A stretch of DNA of 44,644 bases from Bacteroidota bacterium. Its GTDB lineage: Bacteria > Bacteroidota > Bacteroidia > AKYH767-A > JAHEYN01. The DNA lies in the NCBI GenBank assembly GCA_947448795.1, contig CANFOZ010000019.1:1-44644 (forward strand), written 5' to 3'. Below are positions 1 to 9,442 of the stretch, in pieces (position 1 is the first letter of the stretch; the number at the start of each line of letters is the position of its first letter). Position numbers and translations under genes: made by a program. Below the pieces are notes generated by a model. That model was not told the origin of the DNA and did no database searches. It was given only the letters and a program-made list of their open reading frames with translations.

Positions 1-2022
1 GAGCTCGAGACTGTGGTTGTCAGCGCCTCTCGTTTTGAACAACGCATCGAGGAAACCACCGTTTCGATGGAGGTGCTCAAACCCGCTTTAATCCAACGAA
101 ACAATACCACCAACATGGAAACCGCTATCGACCAAGTTCCTGGCGTTAATGTTATGGATGGCAATGTCAGCATCCGCGGTGGCAGCGGGTTTTCATACGG
201 CGCCGGCAGCCGTGTTTTGCTTTTGGTGGATGATTTGCCGATGCTTACCGCCGACGCTGGCGATGTGAAGTGGAGCTTCCTGCCCACAGAGAATATTGAA
301 CAAGTAGAGATTATCAAAGGCGCTTCCTCCGCCCTCTTCGGCTCTTCTGCGCTAAACGGCGTCATCAACATGCGGACGGCGCAGCCTACCTCGGAGCCAA
401 GAAGCAGCGTTCATTTTTTCAGTGGTGTCTACGATACCCCAAAAAGACCCGAGCTGCGCTGGTGGAAAAACGCCAACCCCATCTACAGCGGAACCAGCTT
501 CTCCGATTGTCGCCGCATTGGCCAACTCGACCTTGTGACAGGTGGTAACGCCTTTTTGGATCAAGGATATAGACAAGGAGAGCAGGAACAAAGGGTGCGT
601 GTGAACATCAATACCAACTACCACTTCAAGCAAATAGAAGGACTCTCGGCCGGCATCAACGCATCCACCAGCAAGTCGCGCGGTGGCAATTTTCTTATTT
701 GGCTAAACGACAGCAGCGGCGCTTACAAACCGCTTGGAGGCATTGATACCCCAAGCACAACGCTAAGCAACTACATCACCACGCGCACCTCCATCGATCC
801 GCATGTAACCTATATGGCGAAGAATGGCTCCACACAAAAACTGCGTGGACGATTCTTTAGAGCCAACAACGAAAACGATTCCAAACAGCAGTCCATCGCC
901 GACCTCTACTACGGCGAGTATTCCTTTAGCCAAAAATTTAAAAACAACCTGTCGCTGAGCACTGGCTTAGGTACTATGACATCCATCGTTGGCAGTGAAT
1001 TATATGGCGATCATCGAGGAACCAACTACTTTGCTTTCGTTCAGATGGAGAAGAAATTCTTCAACAAACTCATCGTTTCGGGTGGATTGCGCGGCGAATA
1101 CTACAGCGTCGACTCAACCAAAACCCAAGAGCATGTTTACCTGCTAACGCGCTTGCTTAAAGACAGCACCACGCTGATAAAAAACTCAGCCGTCAAGCCA
1201 GTGGCCCGTCTTGGACTCAACTATCAAGTGATGAAAGCAACCTTTCTGAGAGCCTCTTATGGTGAAGGTTACCGCTTTCCAACCATCGCCGAGAAATATG
1301 TAAAAACCAACGCAGGAGCTATTTACATCTATCCTAACGACAGCGTAAAACCCGAAACGGGCTGGAGCAGCGAGCTGGGGATCCGGCAAGGATTTAAAGT
1401 GTCGAGTTTTACTGGTTATGTTGATATCAGTGGCTTCTGGACCGAATACCACGACATGATGGAATTCACATTCGGCACCTGGGACACCAGTCAGACAGCC
1501 CCTCTTGGTGGCCTGGGCTTCAAGTCGAAAAACGTGAGCGACGCTGTCATCCGCGGCATCGACGCATCCATCGTAGGCAACGGTATGATTGGGCCCGTCG
1601 AAATTTCCATCATGGCGGGTTACACCTATCTCGAGCCGCTTATGAAAAATTTCAACCCAACTGTTGACACCCTGATGAACTCGGCAAACTACAATGTTCT
1701 CAAATATAGATACCGCCATGTAGCCAAAGCCGACCTGCAACTAACGTATAAAAAAGTTAGCATTGGAGGCAGCTACCGATACAACAGCCGCATGGAAAAC
1801 ATCGACCGCGTATTCGAAGTGGTTATCCCTGGCGTCCAATCGTATCGCGCTGCGCAACCTCCTGGAGATGGCGTTTTTGATGCCCGCATCGCTTTCCTAC
1901 CTAAAGACAAAATCAGCGTCTCCTTTATTGCTAAAAACGTTGCAAACCGCGAATATATGGGGCGGCCAGCCGATCTGCAAGCCATGCGAAGCTTTGTGTT
2001 GCAAGGCGATTTCAAATTTTAA
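1..2022 (+). CDS. TonB-dependent outer-membrane receptor, 5' end outside window
   Basis: The reading frame is open from base 1, so the signal peptide and any N-terminal carboxypeptidase-like domain lie upstream; about 673 residues are visible. The visible part begins with the plug domain: the VVVSASR entry, the VPGVNV and SIRGGSGF motifs, then VEIIKGASSALFGSSALNGVINM, which is written here as the familiar plug end at about residues 100-123. The rest reads as alternating amphipathic strands of a 22-strand barrel and ends in a terminal phenylalanine, as outer-membrane barrels do. Family knowledge: such receptors take up siderophores, cobalamin, metals or glycans using TonB/ExbBD energy. The substrate cannot be read from the sequence and no SusD partner follows. 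The next gene (2079) is on the same strand 56 nt downstream. Confidence 0.93.
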   Translation, partial: ELETVVVSASRFEQRIEETTVSMEVLKPALIQRNNTTNMETAIDQVPGVNVMDGNVSIRGGSGFSYGAGSRVLLLVDDLPMLTADAGDVKWSFLPTENIEQVEIIKGASSALFGSSALNGVINMRTAQPTSEPRSSVHFFSGVYDTPKRPELRWWKNANPIYSGTSFSDCRRIGQLDLVTGGNAFLDQGYRQGEQEQRVRVNINTNYHFKQIEGLSAGINASTSKSRGGNFLIWLNDSSGAYKPLGGIDTPSTTLSNYITTRTSIDPHVTYMAKNGSTQKLRGRFFRANNENDSKQQSIADLYYGEYSFSQKFKNNLSLSTGLGTMTSIVGSELYGDHRGTNYFAFVQMEKKFFNKLIVSGGLRGEYYSVDSTKTQEHVYLLTRLLKDSTTLIKNSAVKPVARLGLNYQVMKATFLRASYGEGYRFPTIAEKYVKTNAGAIYIYPNDSVKPETGWSSELGIRQGFKVSSFTGYVDISGFWTEYHDMMEFTFGTWDTSQTAPLGGLGFKSKNVSDAVIRGIDASIVGNGMIGPVEISIMAGYTYLEPLMKNFNPTVDTLMNSANYNVLKYRYRHVAKADLQLTYKKVSIGGSYRYNSRMENIDRVFEVVIPGVQSYRAAQPPGDGVFDARIAFLPKDKISVSFIAKNVANREYMGRPADLQAMRSFVLQGDFKF

Positions 2023-2078
2023 TGAAATACTAGATTTAAGAAAGAATCGTTATCCAATAAAATAAAAAAAACAGCATC

Positions 2079-2576
2079 ATGACACCTTTAAAAAACCTTT
2101 TCCTCCTTAGCGCCATAGCCATTGGAGCTTGCACTGCTGCACAGGCACAGCAAAACAGAAGAGCCATTATGCAAGAAAAAAGCATCGTTATTCAAAAAGG
2201 AGAACTGGGCGATGCGCCTCCAGAAATAATAATCCAACGAGACCATAAAAAAATGAATCTCGACGGCTTAACACCCGAACAAGATACTCGCATGAAGGAG
2301 ATCCGCACGAAAGCCGCACAAGACATCAAACCGCTTAAGAATTTGGCAAACGAAAAACGGGCGCATCTTCAAACTTTGTCGGAGAGCGAAAATCCAAAGC
2401 AGGAGGAAATAAACAAGACCATAGACGAAATGGGTGCTTTGCAAATCAGCATTCAAAAGCGAAAAGCGCTTGCCGAACAAGATGTTCGAAAACTCCTTAC
2501 CCCCGATCAGCGCCTTCAATTCGACCGCATGGCCAAATCCAAGAAAAAGGCGGGGTGGCAGAAAGTCAGTAGATAA
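2079..2576 (+). CDS. LTXXQ/Spy-like periplasmic protein
   Basis: A 165-residue protein with an N-terminal signal peptide (cleavage probably after AQA, about residue 23). The mature part is helical and highly charged, with two LTxxQ-type motifs: LTPEQ at about residue 64 and LTPDQ at about residue 141, near the C-terminus. This spacing is typical of the CpxP/Spy/LTXXQ superfamily, whose members act as periplasmic chaperones or metal/stress sensors. It follows the TonB receptor and may share its transcript. It is convergent with the M23 peptidase gene, with only 1 nt between the stop codons. The family assignment rests on motifs and length; the specific function is unknown. Confidence 0.75.
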   Translation: MTPLKNLFLLSAIAIGACTAAQAQQNRRAIMQEKSIVIQKGELGDAPPEIIIQRDHKKMNLDGLTPEQDTRMKEIRTKAAQDIKPLKNLANEKRAHLQTLSESENPKQEEINKTIDEMGALQISIQKRKALAEQDVRKLLTPDQRLQFDRMAKSKKKAGWQKVSR

Positions 2577-2577
2577 A

Positions 2578-3456
2578 TTAAAAGGAAATATAATCCTTCG
2601 GATTTACGGGAGAGCCGTTAAACCACAACTCAAAATGGAGGTGTGGCCCTGTGCTGTACTCGCCGCTGTTACCAATGATCGCCACTGCTTCGCCGGCCTT
2701 AACATACACACCGGCTTTTTTCAATAAAACCGAATTGTGCTTGTACACAGAAACCAAATTGTTGCTGTGTTGTATAGCAATCACATAACCCGCGTCATTC
2801 GTCCAAGTAGCTAAAATCACCATGCCGTCTAAGGTTGCTTTTATCGCCTCGTTTTGAGCCGCAACCACATCAATACCAAAGTGTTTGTCGATGGTTTTAA
2901 ACGTGTTGGTAATCGTTCCTTTGACAGGGGTAAAAAAGAAAAAGCTACTGATGTCGGTGGTGCGGCCCGACTTCTGCTGAGGTGCCGTCAGCTCATACCG
3001 GTCGCCCGACTCGATCATCACACGGAGCATCGAATCTTCAGGGGATCGGGTATTTGGCTTTGCCATAACCTGTGGTTGCGAAGGTGTTTGGGCACTCACC
3101 GAATCATGATCCCCTACCGTTCCATTCACAACACGGTTTAAATTGTTTATGTATTGATCTTTCGACGCCATCTCCTGCTCCAACGAATCCGCTAAAAAAG
3201 TTAAACGGTAGATGTTGCGCTGCATCCCTAAGTCAGCATAACCAGGGATGTATTCCCGCAAAGGCGTGAAAGCAATAAGGTAGATTACCAAGGTTATCAA
3301 GGTGAGCACAACGGTACCAATAAACACGAACACATTGATGGGCGACAGACGCAAAGAGGCTTTCTCTTCGAATGTCTCGTCGTTCATAAAAACCAAGCGG
3401 TACTTATTACGAAGCCTACTAACCAGTTTTTTCTTCTTCTTCTTTTCGGTATCCAT
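2578..3456 (-). CDS. Membrane-anchored M23 family metallopeptidase
   Basis: A 292-residue protein starting at the ATG at 3456 (MDTEKKKKKK). The open frame extends 15 codons upstream, but that stretch lacks a convincing start. Order: a basic cytoplasmic N-terminus, one transmembrane segment (about residues 40-63), a periplasmic linker with coiled-coil character, then a C-terminal M23/LytM domain. The zinc-binding residues are all visible: HFGID (H and D of the HxxxD motif) and the HLHFE motif near the end. Members are murein DD-endopeptidases involved in wall growth or separation, so an active enzyme facing the periplasm is expected. Convergent with the LTXXQ gene. Confidence 0.92.
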   Translation of the reverse strand: MDTEKKKKKKLVSRLRNKYRLVFMNDETFEEKASLRLSPINVFVFIGTVVLTLITLVIYLIAFTPLREYIPGYADLGMQRNIYRLTFLADSLEQEMASKDQYINNLNRVVNGTVGDHDSVSAQTPSQPQVMAKPNTRSPEDSMLRVMIESGDRYELTAPQQKSGRTTDISSFFFFTPVKGTITNTFKTIDKHFGIDVVAAQNEAIKATLDGMVILATWTNDAGYVIAIQHSNNLVSVYKHNSVLLKKAGVYVKAGEAVAIIGNSGEYSTGPHLHFELWFNGSPVNPKDYISF

Positions 3457-3629
3457 GAGTGCTAGAATGAGTGTAAAGATCGTATAAATAAGGAAAATCA
3501 ACCATTCGATTCAGAATCCCTATAAATCTAGAGCCTGCAGCAAGCAGTGAAATTTCAAAGCGATTGCCGATATTTGTGGATATACAATAAAAACGGCGAA
3601 AAAGCGTTTTTTAGCCCCATTTAGTTCTC

Positions 3630-6245
3630 GTGATACTGCGAATAAAAAATTACGCACTCCCATTACAGCTCTTGCTTCTGCTCTTGCTGGCTAGCTCCTG
3701 CTCAACCCGGAAGAACAACCTGGTGAACAGAAGCTACCATAATCTTACTTCGCATTACAACGGCTATTTCAACTCGCGCGAACGCATGAAAGAAGGCGAG
3801 ATGAAGCTATCGGATTTGCATGCTGATTCCTACGACCGCATTCTCGAAGTATTTCGCCATGGCGATAAACAAAAAGCCCGATCCATAAGCACACTCATGG
3901 ATCAATCCATCGAAAAGTCGTCGATGGTTATCACGCATCATTCAATGCTTATCAAAGGTCATGAATACTGCAAATGGATTGACGAAAACTACATGCTCGT
4001 AGGCAAAGCGAAGTATTTCAAATACGACTTCTACCCAGCCATCGAAAGCTTCCAGTATGTGGCTGCACAATACCCCAAGGAACCTACAAAGTACGAAGCC
4101 CTTTGCTACCTCGTGTTGTGCTATACGCAAACGGGCAACCAGCTCGAGGCGGAGAGTATTGTAGACTATCTGAAGAACGAGAAAAAGATTCCCGCTAACC
4201 TGAAAGGATTCGTGGCAGCGACCTGCGCACATTACTACATCAAAGTAAAAAACTACAAAAGCGCGATTGAGCAGCTGAATAAGGCAATCGTGCAAACGCA
4301 TCGCAAAGCAGTCCGCTCACGATACATGTTCATCTTAGCACAACTTTATCAAAAAGAAGAGGAGAATCAGAAATCGTATGACCTCTATGGCCAAGTACTA
4401 AAAATGCACCCGGCATACGAGATGGATTTCAACGCCAAGATCAACCGCGCTCGAGTTATCGACATGAAATCTAACGGTAGCGACGAAATCCGGAAAGAGC
4501 TCTTGTTGATGTTGAAAGACGGAAAGAACAAAGATTACTTCGATCAAATCTATTATGCGCTGGCTGGCCTTGCGATGAAAGAAAACAATGTGGAAGGCGC
4601 CAAGGAGCTGTATTTGAAGTCGGCCCACGCCAGCATGCGGAATCCAAATCAAAAAGCCCTCTCTTACTTGGAGCTTGGCAAAATCTATTTCAAAGAGCCG
4701 AACTATCGAAAAGCACAGCTGTTTTACGATAGCACCGCAGCTAGTTTAACAAAAGATCACCCCGATTACGATGCCGTGCAGAATCGAAAGAGCGTACTCA
4801 GCAAACTCATCAAAAACCTCAACACCATCGCCTACGAAGACAGCATGCAAACGCTTGCCAAGCTCACGCCGCAGCAGCTTGACAAAGTCGTGGATAAACT
4901 GATTCAAGCCGCCATTGATGATGAGGAGCGCAAGAAACAGGAAGATTTAGAGCAGAAGGGAAACAATGCCATTTTTACCAATACCCAAAGCACCACCACC
5001 ACCGGTGGAAACCAGTGGTACTTTTACAACTCGGCAGCAATCAGCTTCGGCATGACCGAGTTCAGCAAGAAATGGGGAACCCGCAAGCTGGAAGACCATT
5101 GGCGACGAATCAACAAACAGTCGGAATCCGACGCATCACTAGAAACGGGGGTGCAAACCGATTCGACTGACACGACGAAAGGCGGAATCCGCGACCGCGC
5201 ACGCTACACTAAAAACATCCCTACTTCAGAAAAACAAATTGAAGCTTCCAACACAAAAATAATCGATGCCTATTATGGAAATGCGGGCATCTACCGCGAA
5301 CAGCTCTTCGATCGTAAGGAAGCCGCAAAAACCCTTGAAGACCTGCTTGAGCGCTACCCGGATAACCGGTTCAAGTTGCAGTCGTATTATCAGCTTTACC
5401 GCATGTATGCTGATCTTGGTAACGAAAGTCGTTCGAATTATTACAAAGATCTGATTCTTGTAAACCACCCCGAAAGCGAATACGCGAAAGTCATCCGCAA
5501 CCCCAATTACCTCAAGGAGATGCGCTCCGACAAACAGCGTGTCAGCGCTTTCTATGCCGACACCTACAACGCCTATCAAAGCCGGAATTACGAAGTCGTA
5601 CTCAAAAATAAAACAGAAGCCGAAATTCGGTTCCCAGATAGCGAGATGGCAGGCAAATTCGCTATGCTCCGCGCCATGGCCATCGGCAACATGCGCCCTG
5701 TCGATGAATTTGAAGCGGCGCTAAATAGTGTTGTGAAAGAGTTTCCAAAAGACTCCGTACGCTTCATGGCGATGGATATGCTCGAGTATATCCGCGGAAA
5801 AAAAAGCGATCTGTCGGCTATAAAAAAAGAGAACCTTCCTATCGATAGTACCAAACTCGTTAAGAAAGAAGAGTTCATCTATTCCATGAATATCGACACC
5901 CTCAACTACTATGTCATTGCCTTCGAAATGAGCGCCCTGAATGTGGAGCTACTTAAAGACAAAATAAACACCTACAACACCAGTCACTTCGGTGCCAACA
6001 GCTACTTCGTTGAAACACTTCAATACGACAACCGAAACCTGCTGCTGAAGGTAAAGCCCTTGATGAACAAAGCCTCTGCAGAAGATTATTTCAAAGGCAT
6101 CAGCGAAAACGCCGATGTGTTCAGCTATTTCAAAGGCGCCGTGTATAAAGAGTTTCTGATTACGGCCGGCAATTTCAATGTCTTCACCAAAGAGAAGAAC
6201 CTGCAAGCCGCTATCAACTTCTTTAAGGCCAATTATCTGCAATAA
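3630..6245 (+). CDS. porW: PorW/SprE-like TPR lipoprotein (type IX secretion/gliding)
   Basis: An 871-residue protein beginning at GTG 3630. No in-frame ATG precedes the signal peptide, whose poly-Leu core ends in the lipobox LASSC (Cys24). Directly after it comes NRSYHNLTSHYNGYFNSRERM, the conserved opening of the PorW (Porphyromonas) / SprE (Flavobacterium) family. Tetratricopeptide repeats follow through about residues 100-400 and 530-690, and a family-specific C-terminal region completes it. Length matches the family. Role known for the family: an outer-membrane lipoprotein that links the type IX secretion core to PorN/GldN rings and is needed for gliding or gingipain export. It stands alone here, as is usual for this gene. 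Confidence 0.88.
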   Translation: MILRIKNYALPLQLLLLLLLASSCSTRKNNLVNRSYHNLTSHYNGYFNSRERMKEGEMKLSDLHADSYDRILEVFRHGDKQKARSISTLMDQSIEKSSMVITHHSMLIKGHEYCKWIDENYMLVGKAKYFKYDFYPAIESFQYVAAQYPKEPTKYEALCYLVLCYTQTGNQLEAESIVDYLKNEKKIPANLKGFVAATCAHYYIKVKNYKSAIEQLNKAIVQTHRKAVRSRYMFILAQLYQKEEENQKSYDLYGQVLKMHPAYEMDFNAKINRARVIDMKSNGSDEIRKELLLMLKDGKNKDYFDQIYYALAGLAMKENNVEGAKELYLKSAHASMRNPNQKALSYLELGKIYFKEPNYRKAQLFYDSTAASLTKDHPDYDAVQNRKSVLSKLIKNLNTIAYEDSMQTLAKLTPQQLDKVVDKLIQAAIDDEERKKQEDLEQKGNNAIFTNTQSTTTTGGNQWYFYNSAAISFGMTEFSKKWGTRKLEDHWRRINKQSESDASLETGVQTDSTDTTKGGIRDRARYTKNIPTSEKQIEASNTKIIDAYYGNAGIYREQLFDRKEAAKTLEDLLERYPDNRFKLQSYYQLYRMYADLGNESRSNYYKDLILVNHPESEYAKVIRNPNYLKEMRSDKQRVSAFYADTYNAYQSRNYEVVLKNKTEAEIRFPDSEMAGKFAMLRAMAIGNMRPVDEFEAALNSVVKEFPKDSVRFMAMDMLEYIRGKKSDLSAIKKENLPIDSTKLVKKEEFIYSMNIDTLNYYVIAFEMSALNVELLKDKINTYNTSHFGANSYFVETLQYDNRNLLLKVKPLMNKASAEDYFKGISENADVFSYFKGAVYKEFLITAGNFNVFTKEKNLQAAINFFKANYLQ

Positions 6246-6255
6246 GAAAGACGAA

Positions 6256-6280
6256 CGCCCCTTCCGAAGAGGAAGAGGCG
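6256..6280. terminator. Possible bidirectional terminator between convergent genes
   Basis: An inverted repeat with outer arms CGCC/GGCG and inner arms CTTCC/GGAAG, separated by one mismatch and closed by a five-base loop. It lies between the stop codons of the PorW-like gene and the PfkB kinase gene. The T-run after it is poor on both strands, so this is a weak call. Confidence 0.4.
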
Positions 6281-6310
6281 CTGTTTATATCAAAAGGTTT
6301 TTAAACGGAT

Positions 6311-7234
6311 TTAAACAAGGGTCATGTCGAACTGCACCAGGTCGACAAACTGCTTCACGCGGTCTTCCACTTCTTCAGCGGTCAATCCGATGATGCGCTC
6401 GGTGCCGAATTTTTCAACACAATAGGACGCCATTGCAGAACCATAGATGATCGCCCGCTTCATGTTCTCGAAAGAGGCATCGTTTGTTGCGGCAATGTGT
6501 CCAATGAAACCGCCTGCGAATGTATCGCCTGCGCCCGTTGGGTCAAACACGTCCTCCAAAGGAAGTGCTGGCGCAAAGAAAATCTGATCTTTATGAAACA
6601 AAAGTGCTCCGTGCTCGCCTTTTTTTATGATAAGAAACTTAGGCCCCATGGCCATGATTTTCTGAGCTGCTTTTACTAATGAATATTCCCCAGAAAGTTG
6701 TCTCGCTTCTTCGTCATTCACGCTGAGCACATCAACACGAGCAATCACTTTCATCATGTCGTCCCAGGCCGTTTCCATCCAAAAATTCATCGTGTCCATC
6801 ACGATCAACTTGGGACGCGTTGTCATCTGATCAAGTACGCGCATCTGCAACTTCGGCATAAGGTTACCCAACATCAAGTATTCACAATCTTGATACGCAG
6901 CAGGTACAACCGGATCGAAGTCAGCCAACACATTCAGCTCCGTGGCCAAGGTGTCGCGGGTGTTCATGTCGTTGTGGTACTTACCACTCCAAAAAAACGA
7001 CTTCTCGCCTTGCTTCACTTGCAAGCCATCGGTATTGATGCCGTGCTTGTGAAAATTGGCTATGCCGTCGGCAGGGAAATCATCACCCACCACCGAAACC
7101 ATGTTTATGTTTTTAGTGAAATAAGAAGCGGACAGTCCAATATAGGTAGCTGCCCCGCCGATTATCTTGTCTGTTTTCCCGAAAGGAGTTTCAATCGCAT
7201 CAAAGGCAACGGTGCCTATTACAAGTAGTGACAT
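6311..7234 (-). CDS. PfkB-family sugar/nucleoside kinase
   Basis: A 307-residue protein starting at ATG 7234 (MSLLVIGTVAFD). The open frame upstream starts at a weak TTG that falls beside the promoter box. Features: the N-terminal GGAATYIG substrate motif of ribokinase-like kinases and the C-terminal DPTGAGDTFAGGF motif, whose Asp is the catalytic base and which forms the anion hole. This superfamily phosphorylates ribose, adenosine, fructose and related sugars. The substrate is not determinable from the motifs. Close Bacteroidota homologues are usually annotated only as PfkB sugar kinase. A -7 box lies just upstream. Confidence 0.88.
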   Translation of the reverse strand: MSLLVIGTVAFDAIETPFGKTDKIIGGAATYIGLSASYFTKNINMVSVVGDDFPADGIANFHKHGINTDGLQVKQGEKSFFWSGKYHNDMNTRDTLATELNVLADFDPVVPAAYQDCEYLMLGNLMPKLQMRVLDQMTTRPKLIVMDTMNFWMETAWDDMMKVIARVDVLSVNDEEARQLSGEYSLVKAAQKIMAMGPKFLIIKKGEHGALLFHKDQIFFAPALPLEDVFDPTGAGDTFAGGFIGHIAATNDASFENMKRAIIYGSAMASYCVEKFGTERIIGLTAEEVEDRVKQFVDLVQFDMTLV

Positions 7235-7249
7235 GGTGGTTGTTTTTTG

Positions 7250-7257
7250 CAAAGATA
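7250..7257 (-). promoter_or_regulatory. -7 box of the PfkB kinase gene
   Basis: TATCTTTG on the minus strand matches the Bacteroidota -7 consensus TAnnTTTG exactly. It lies 15 nt before the ATG at 7234, placing a transcription start inside the short leader. The upstream -33 TTTG candidate is at 16-nt spacing, which is shorter than usual. Confidence 0.5.
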
Positions 7258-7294
7258 GGGAAAATCAATAGCCCAAAACGCAGCACGCATCCAA

Positions 7295-8524
7295 TCAATA
7301 GAGCTCTTGCTCTTGGAACAAATCCTCCACATCCATATAATCAACTTTGCTGGCATGCTTTAGCTCTATGTTCGGACGATTCGGAATAGCACTGCCAGCC
7401 GGCGCACTGTTCTCATCGCCACCTGCATAGCCCGAGTTTAAATCAAAGGCATCGTACATAGCATAGTCGTTTTGCACTCTTTTCGCTTTGCCAAAACGAA
7501 AGGCAATGCCTGCGCTAAGAAAAACCGACGGCCTGATCTTGAGCGCATAGAACGGTTCAAAAAATCCCGCCCTTTCTTTGGAAGAAAAAGTCAAATGACG
7601 AGACGTTGAAAGGCCTGTAGAAACAAAGCATGAAAAGACATTCCCCGGAGTATAATCGAATCGCAGCCCATTCAAAAATTCGTAGCGACCGAAGCGCACC
7701 GGACCCTGCGCATTGGTCTGTGGCAGAAAATCTACGCTCTTGCCCGAAAGGTTGTAAATACCGCCAGTCGGCTTCATAAACACACTGCCGCTGCATTTTG
7801 ATCCTACACGAAAATTCAAAGATGCCTCGCGTGGGAATTGCAAACTTAGATAGGTCCCATCAAGCGGCCCGATGCGCATACCGAGTAACGGCATATAGGG
7901 ACCAAATCGATAGGTGCGCGTTTCAAATCCACCACCAAAAAGATAGGTTTTTGCTATTCCTACTCGATACCCGAAAAGACGACTCACTGTTTTATTGAAG
8001 AGCACGCTATAGGAATAACGAAGCGTTGGAGGATGGCTCCTGCTATTATCGTTGGCAAGAAACGGAGCAAGGTCTGCGAACCAAATTCCGCCTTTGCCCG
8101 TGTTGTAAATTAAGCGCCCACCAAAACTGGTTTTATTCATCCGATAATCTGAGGCGAGACCTGGAAAAGCGGGAGCAACGGATAGGATGTTGCCCGATGC
8201 CAACACGTGCAAGCTTGATAAAGAAATACGATCCTTGCAAAGCCAGGTTTGTGTATAAAGCGGGGCATAAAAGCCAGCGCTCAATTGCCTAAAGCCATAG
8301 CTCGTTAGGATATCTTGGCTTGGAATAGTACGCTCTGGGGTACGATACGTATTCAAGTAAATACATGGGCGAATATAACGCCTTGGCTCCTGCTTTGTTT
8401 TCAGCGAGTCTGCCTGAAAAGCCAACACGGCTTGGCCGTTTAGCACGACGGCAATAAAAAGACAAACAGCTACTCCAAAAGGGAATAGCTTTTTGCTAAA
8501 ATCGGTGGTGAATGCGCGCGCCAT
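7295..8524 (-). CDS. Putative outer-membrane beta-barrel protein of the ECF operon
   Basis: A 409-residue protein with a signal peptide (hydrophobic core about residues 15-35). The mature chain has repeated short amphipathic strands rich in Tyr, Phe, Gly and Arg (for example FGGGFETRTYRFGPY and SAGIAFRFGKAKR), which reads as a beta-barrel; a low-complexity acidic tail follows to residue 409. I do not recognise the family with certainty. It is the last gene of a four-gene unit (sigma, anti-sigma, Spy-like protein, this gene), starting 2 nt after the preceding stop. It is therefore probably expressed with, and possibly controlled by, that sigma factor. Function unknown. Confidence 0.6.
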   Translation of the reverse strand: MARAFTTDFSKKLFPFGVAVCLFIAVVLNGQAVLAFQADSLKTKQEPRRYIRPCIYLNTYRTPERTIPSQDILTSYGFRQLSAGFYAPLYTQTWLCKDRISLSSLHVLASGNILSVAPAFPGLASDYRMNKTSFGGRLIYNTGKGGIWFADLAPFLANDNSRSHPPTLRYSYSVLFNKTVSRLFGYRVGIAKTYLFGGGFETRTYRFGPYMPLLGMRIGPLDGTYLSLQFPREASLNFRVGSKCSGSVFMKPTGGIYNLSGKSVDFLPQTNAQGPVRFGRYEFLNGLRFDYTPGNVFSCFVSTGLSTSRHLTFSSKERAGFFEPFYALKIRPSVFLSAGIAFRFGKAKRVQNDYAMYDAFDLNSGYAGGDENSAPAGSAIPNRPNIELKHASKVDYMDVEDLFQEQELY

Positions 8525-8526
8525 AG

Positions 8527-8982
8527 TTATTTATCCTTCAACTGATTTAACAGTGCCTTTTTAAACTCCTCTTCGCTCTTGTAATACAATGCCACTTTTT
8601 TTACCGAAAGAAGGAGCAGCATCTTTTTGTGAAAATCCTTTTGCAGATCCAGCTCTTTCTGCCGCAATACAAAATCACCATCAAGCAAGGCCGCAACGTC
8701 TTTTTCACTGGATGCATTGATTGTAGCAATACTCGTGCGACTGAGGCTCAACTCCTTTTTCAAGGCCTCGCGTTTCGCTTGAAAATCGTTGTACAAGGGC
8801 CAAAAAGCTTGCGCTTCGGCAGCCGTAAAATCAATATTCTTGTTTATGAACGCTGCTTTTAGCGCTTCAATTTTATCTTTGGAAGAGGGCTGAGCTTGGG
8901 CACAACAAACAAAGACAAAAGAGAACAGGAAAACTGCCGCCGTAAGACGAAACCAGCTTAGAAAAAATGTTGATGCGCTCAT
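8527..8982 (-). CDS. Spy-like periplasmic 'sensor of ECF-type sigma factor'
   Basis: A 151-residue protein with a signal peptide ending near CCAQA (about residue 30). The mature part is an all-helical, charged domain with FTAAEAQAFWPLYNDF, the variant LTxxEAxxFWPxY motif of small Bacteroidota proteins encoded beside ECF sigma factors. These are distant relatives of Spy/CpxP. The gene begins 2 nt after the anti-sigma stop and ends 2 nt before the barrel gene, so the three are almost certainly co-transcribed. Inference: it senses envelope conditions and feeds back on the sigma/anti-sigma pair. No experimental role is implied by the sequence itself. Confidence 0.75.
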   Translation of the reverse strand: MSASTFFLSWFRLTAAVFLFSFVFVCCAQAQPSSKDKIEALKAAFINKNIDFTAAEAQAFWPLYNDFQAKREALKKELSLSRTSIATINASSEKDVAALLDGDFVLRQKELDLQKDFHKKMLLLLSVKKVALYYKSEEEFKKALLNQLKDK

Positions 8983-8984
8983 GA

Positions 8985-9410
8985 TTATAATTCTTCGGTA
9001 ATAGTACTCAGTTCAACACCATTATCCATCAGATAATTGATGATTTCTTTCTTGTCAGCTGCCTGTTCTTGGTGCGCAACTTCTTGCGAAGCACCGTGCG
9101 AAGAGGTATCTATAGCTTCTGCCATTGGGGCTTCTGCAGATGCTCTCTCCGACTGATTAGAACGCCATTCATACACAAACCAACCAATAACCAAAGAGGC
9201 GGCAACAGAGGCGGCTGCCCAATAAAAACGGCGCGAAAAGATCGAGAGGATGCGAGCAGCTGGCTTTTCATCTTCAGCAATTCGCTTCATGATGGCATCG
9301 GGCAAAGACTCGAAATAACCCATCGGCACTTGAAATAGCTCTTCCTTTCGGATGCTGTCCAAGTGCGGTGTTTGCGGCTCCTGCTCGTTTTGATTGCGGG
9401 TGTGGCTCAT
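8985..9410 (-). CDS. Putative membrane anti-sigma factor
   Basis: A 141-residue protein starting at ATG 9410 (MSHTRNQ); the longer frame would need a TTG. It has a cytoplasmic part of about 60 residues with the phrase FQVPMGYFESLPDAIMKRI, common at the N-terminus of small Bacteroidota anti-sigma-like proteins, then one transmembrane helix (about residues 67-84, WAAASVAASLVIGWFVY) and a short periplasmic tail. It has no zinc-binding HxxxCxxC motif. It follows the sigma gene by 32 nt. Its position immediately after an ECF sigma and the single-pass topology support the anti-sigma role, which is inferred rather than shown. Confidence 0.68.
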   Translation of the reverse strand: MSHTRNQNEQEPQTPHLDSIRKEELFQVPMGYFESLPDAIMKRIAEDEKPAARILSIFSRRFYWAAASVAASLVIGWFVYEWRSNQSERASAEAPMAEAIDTSSHGASQEVAHQEQAADKKEIINYLMDNGVELSTITEEL

Positions 9411-9442
9411 TGTATATATAGACAAGGGGTGTGGCGAAAGGT

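Noticed and set aside
1186-1740. 184-codon frame antisense to the TonB receptor
   Set aside because: Shadow of a well-supported receptor gene; no domain.
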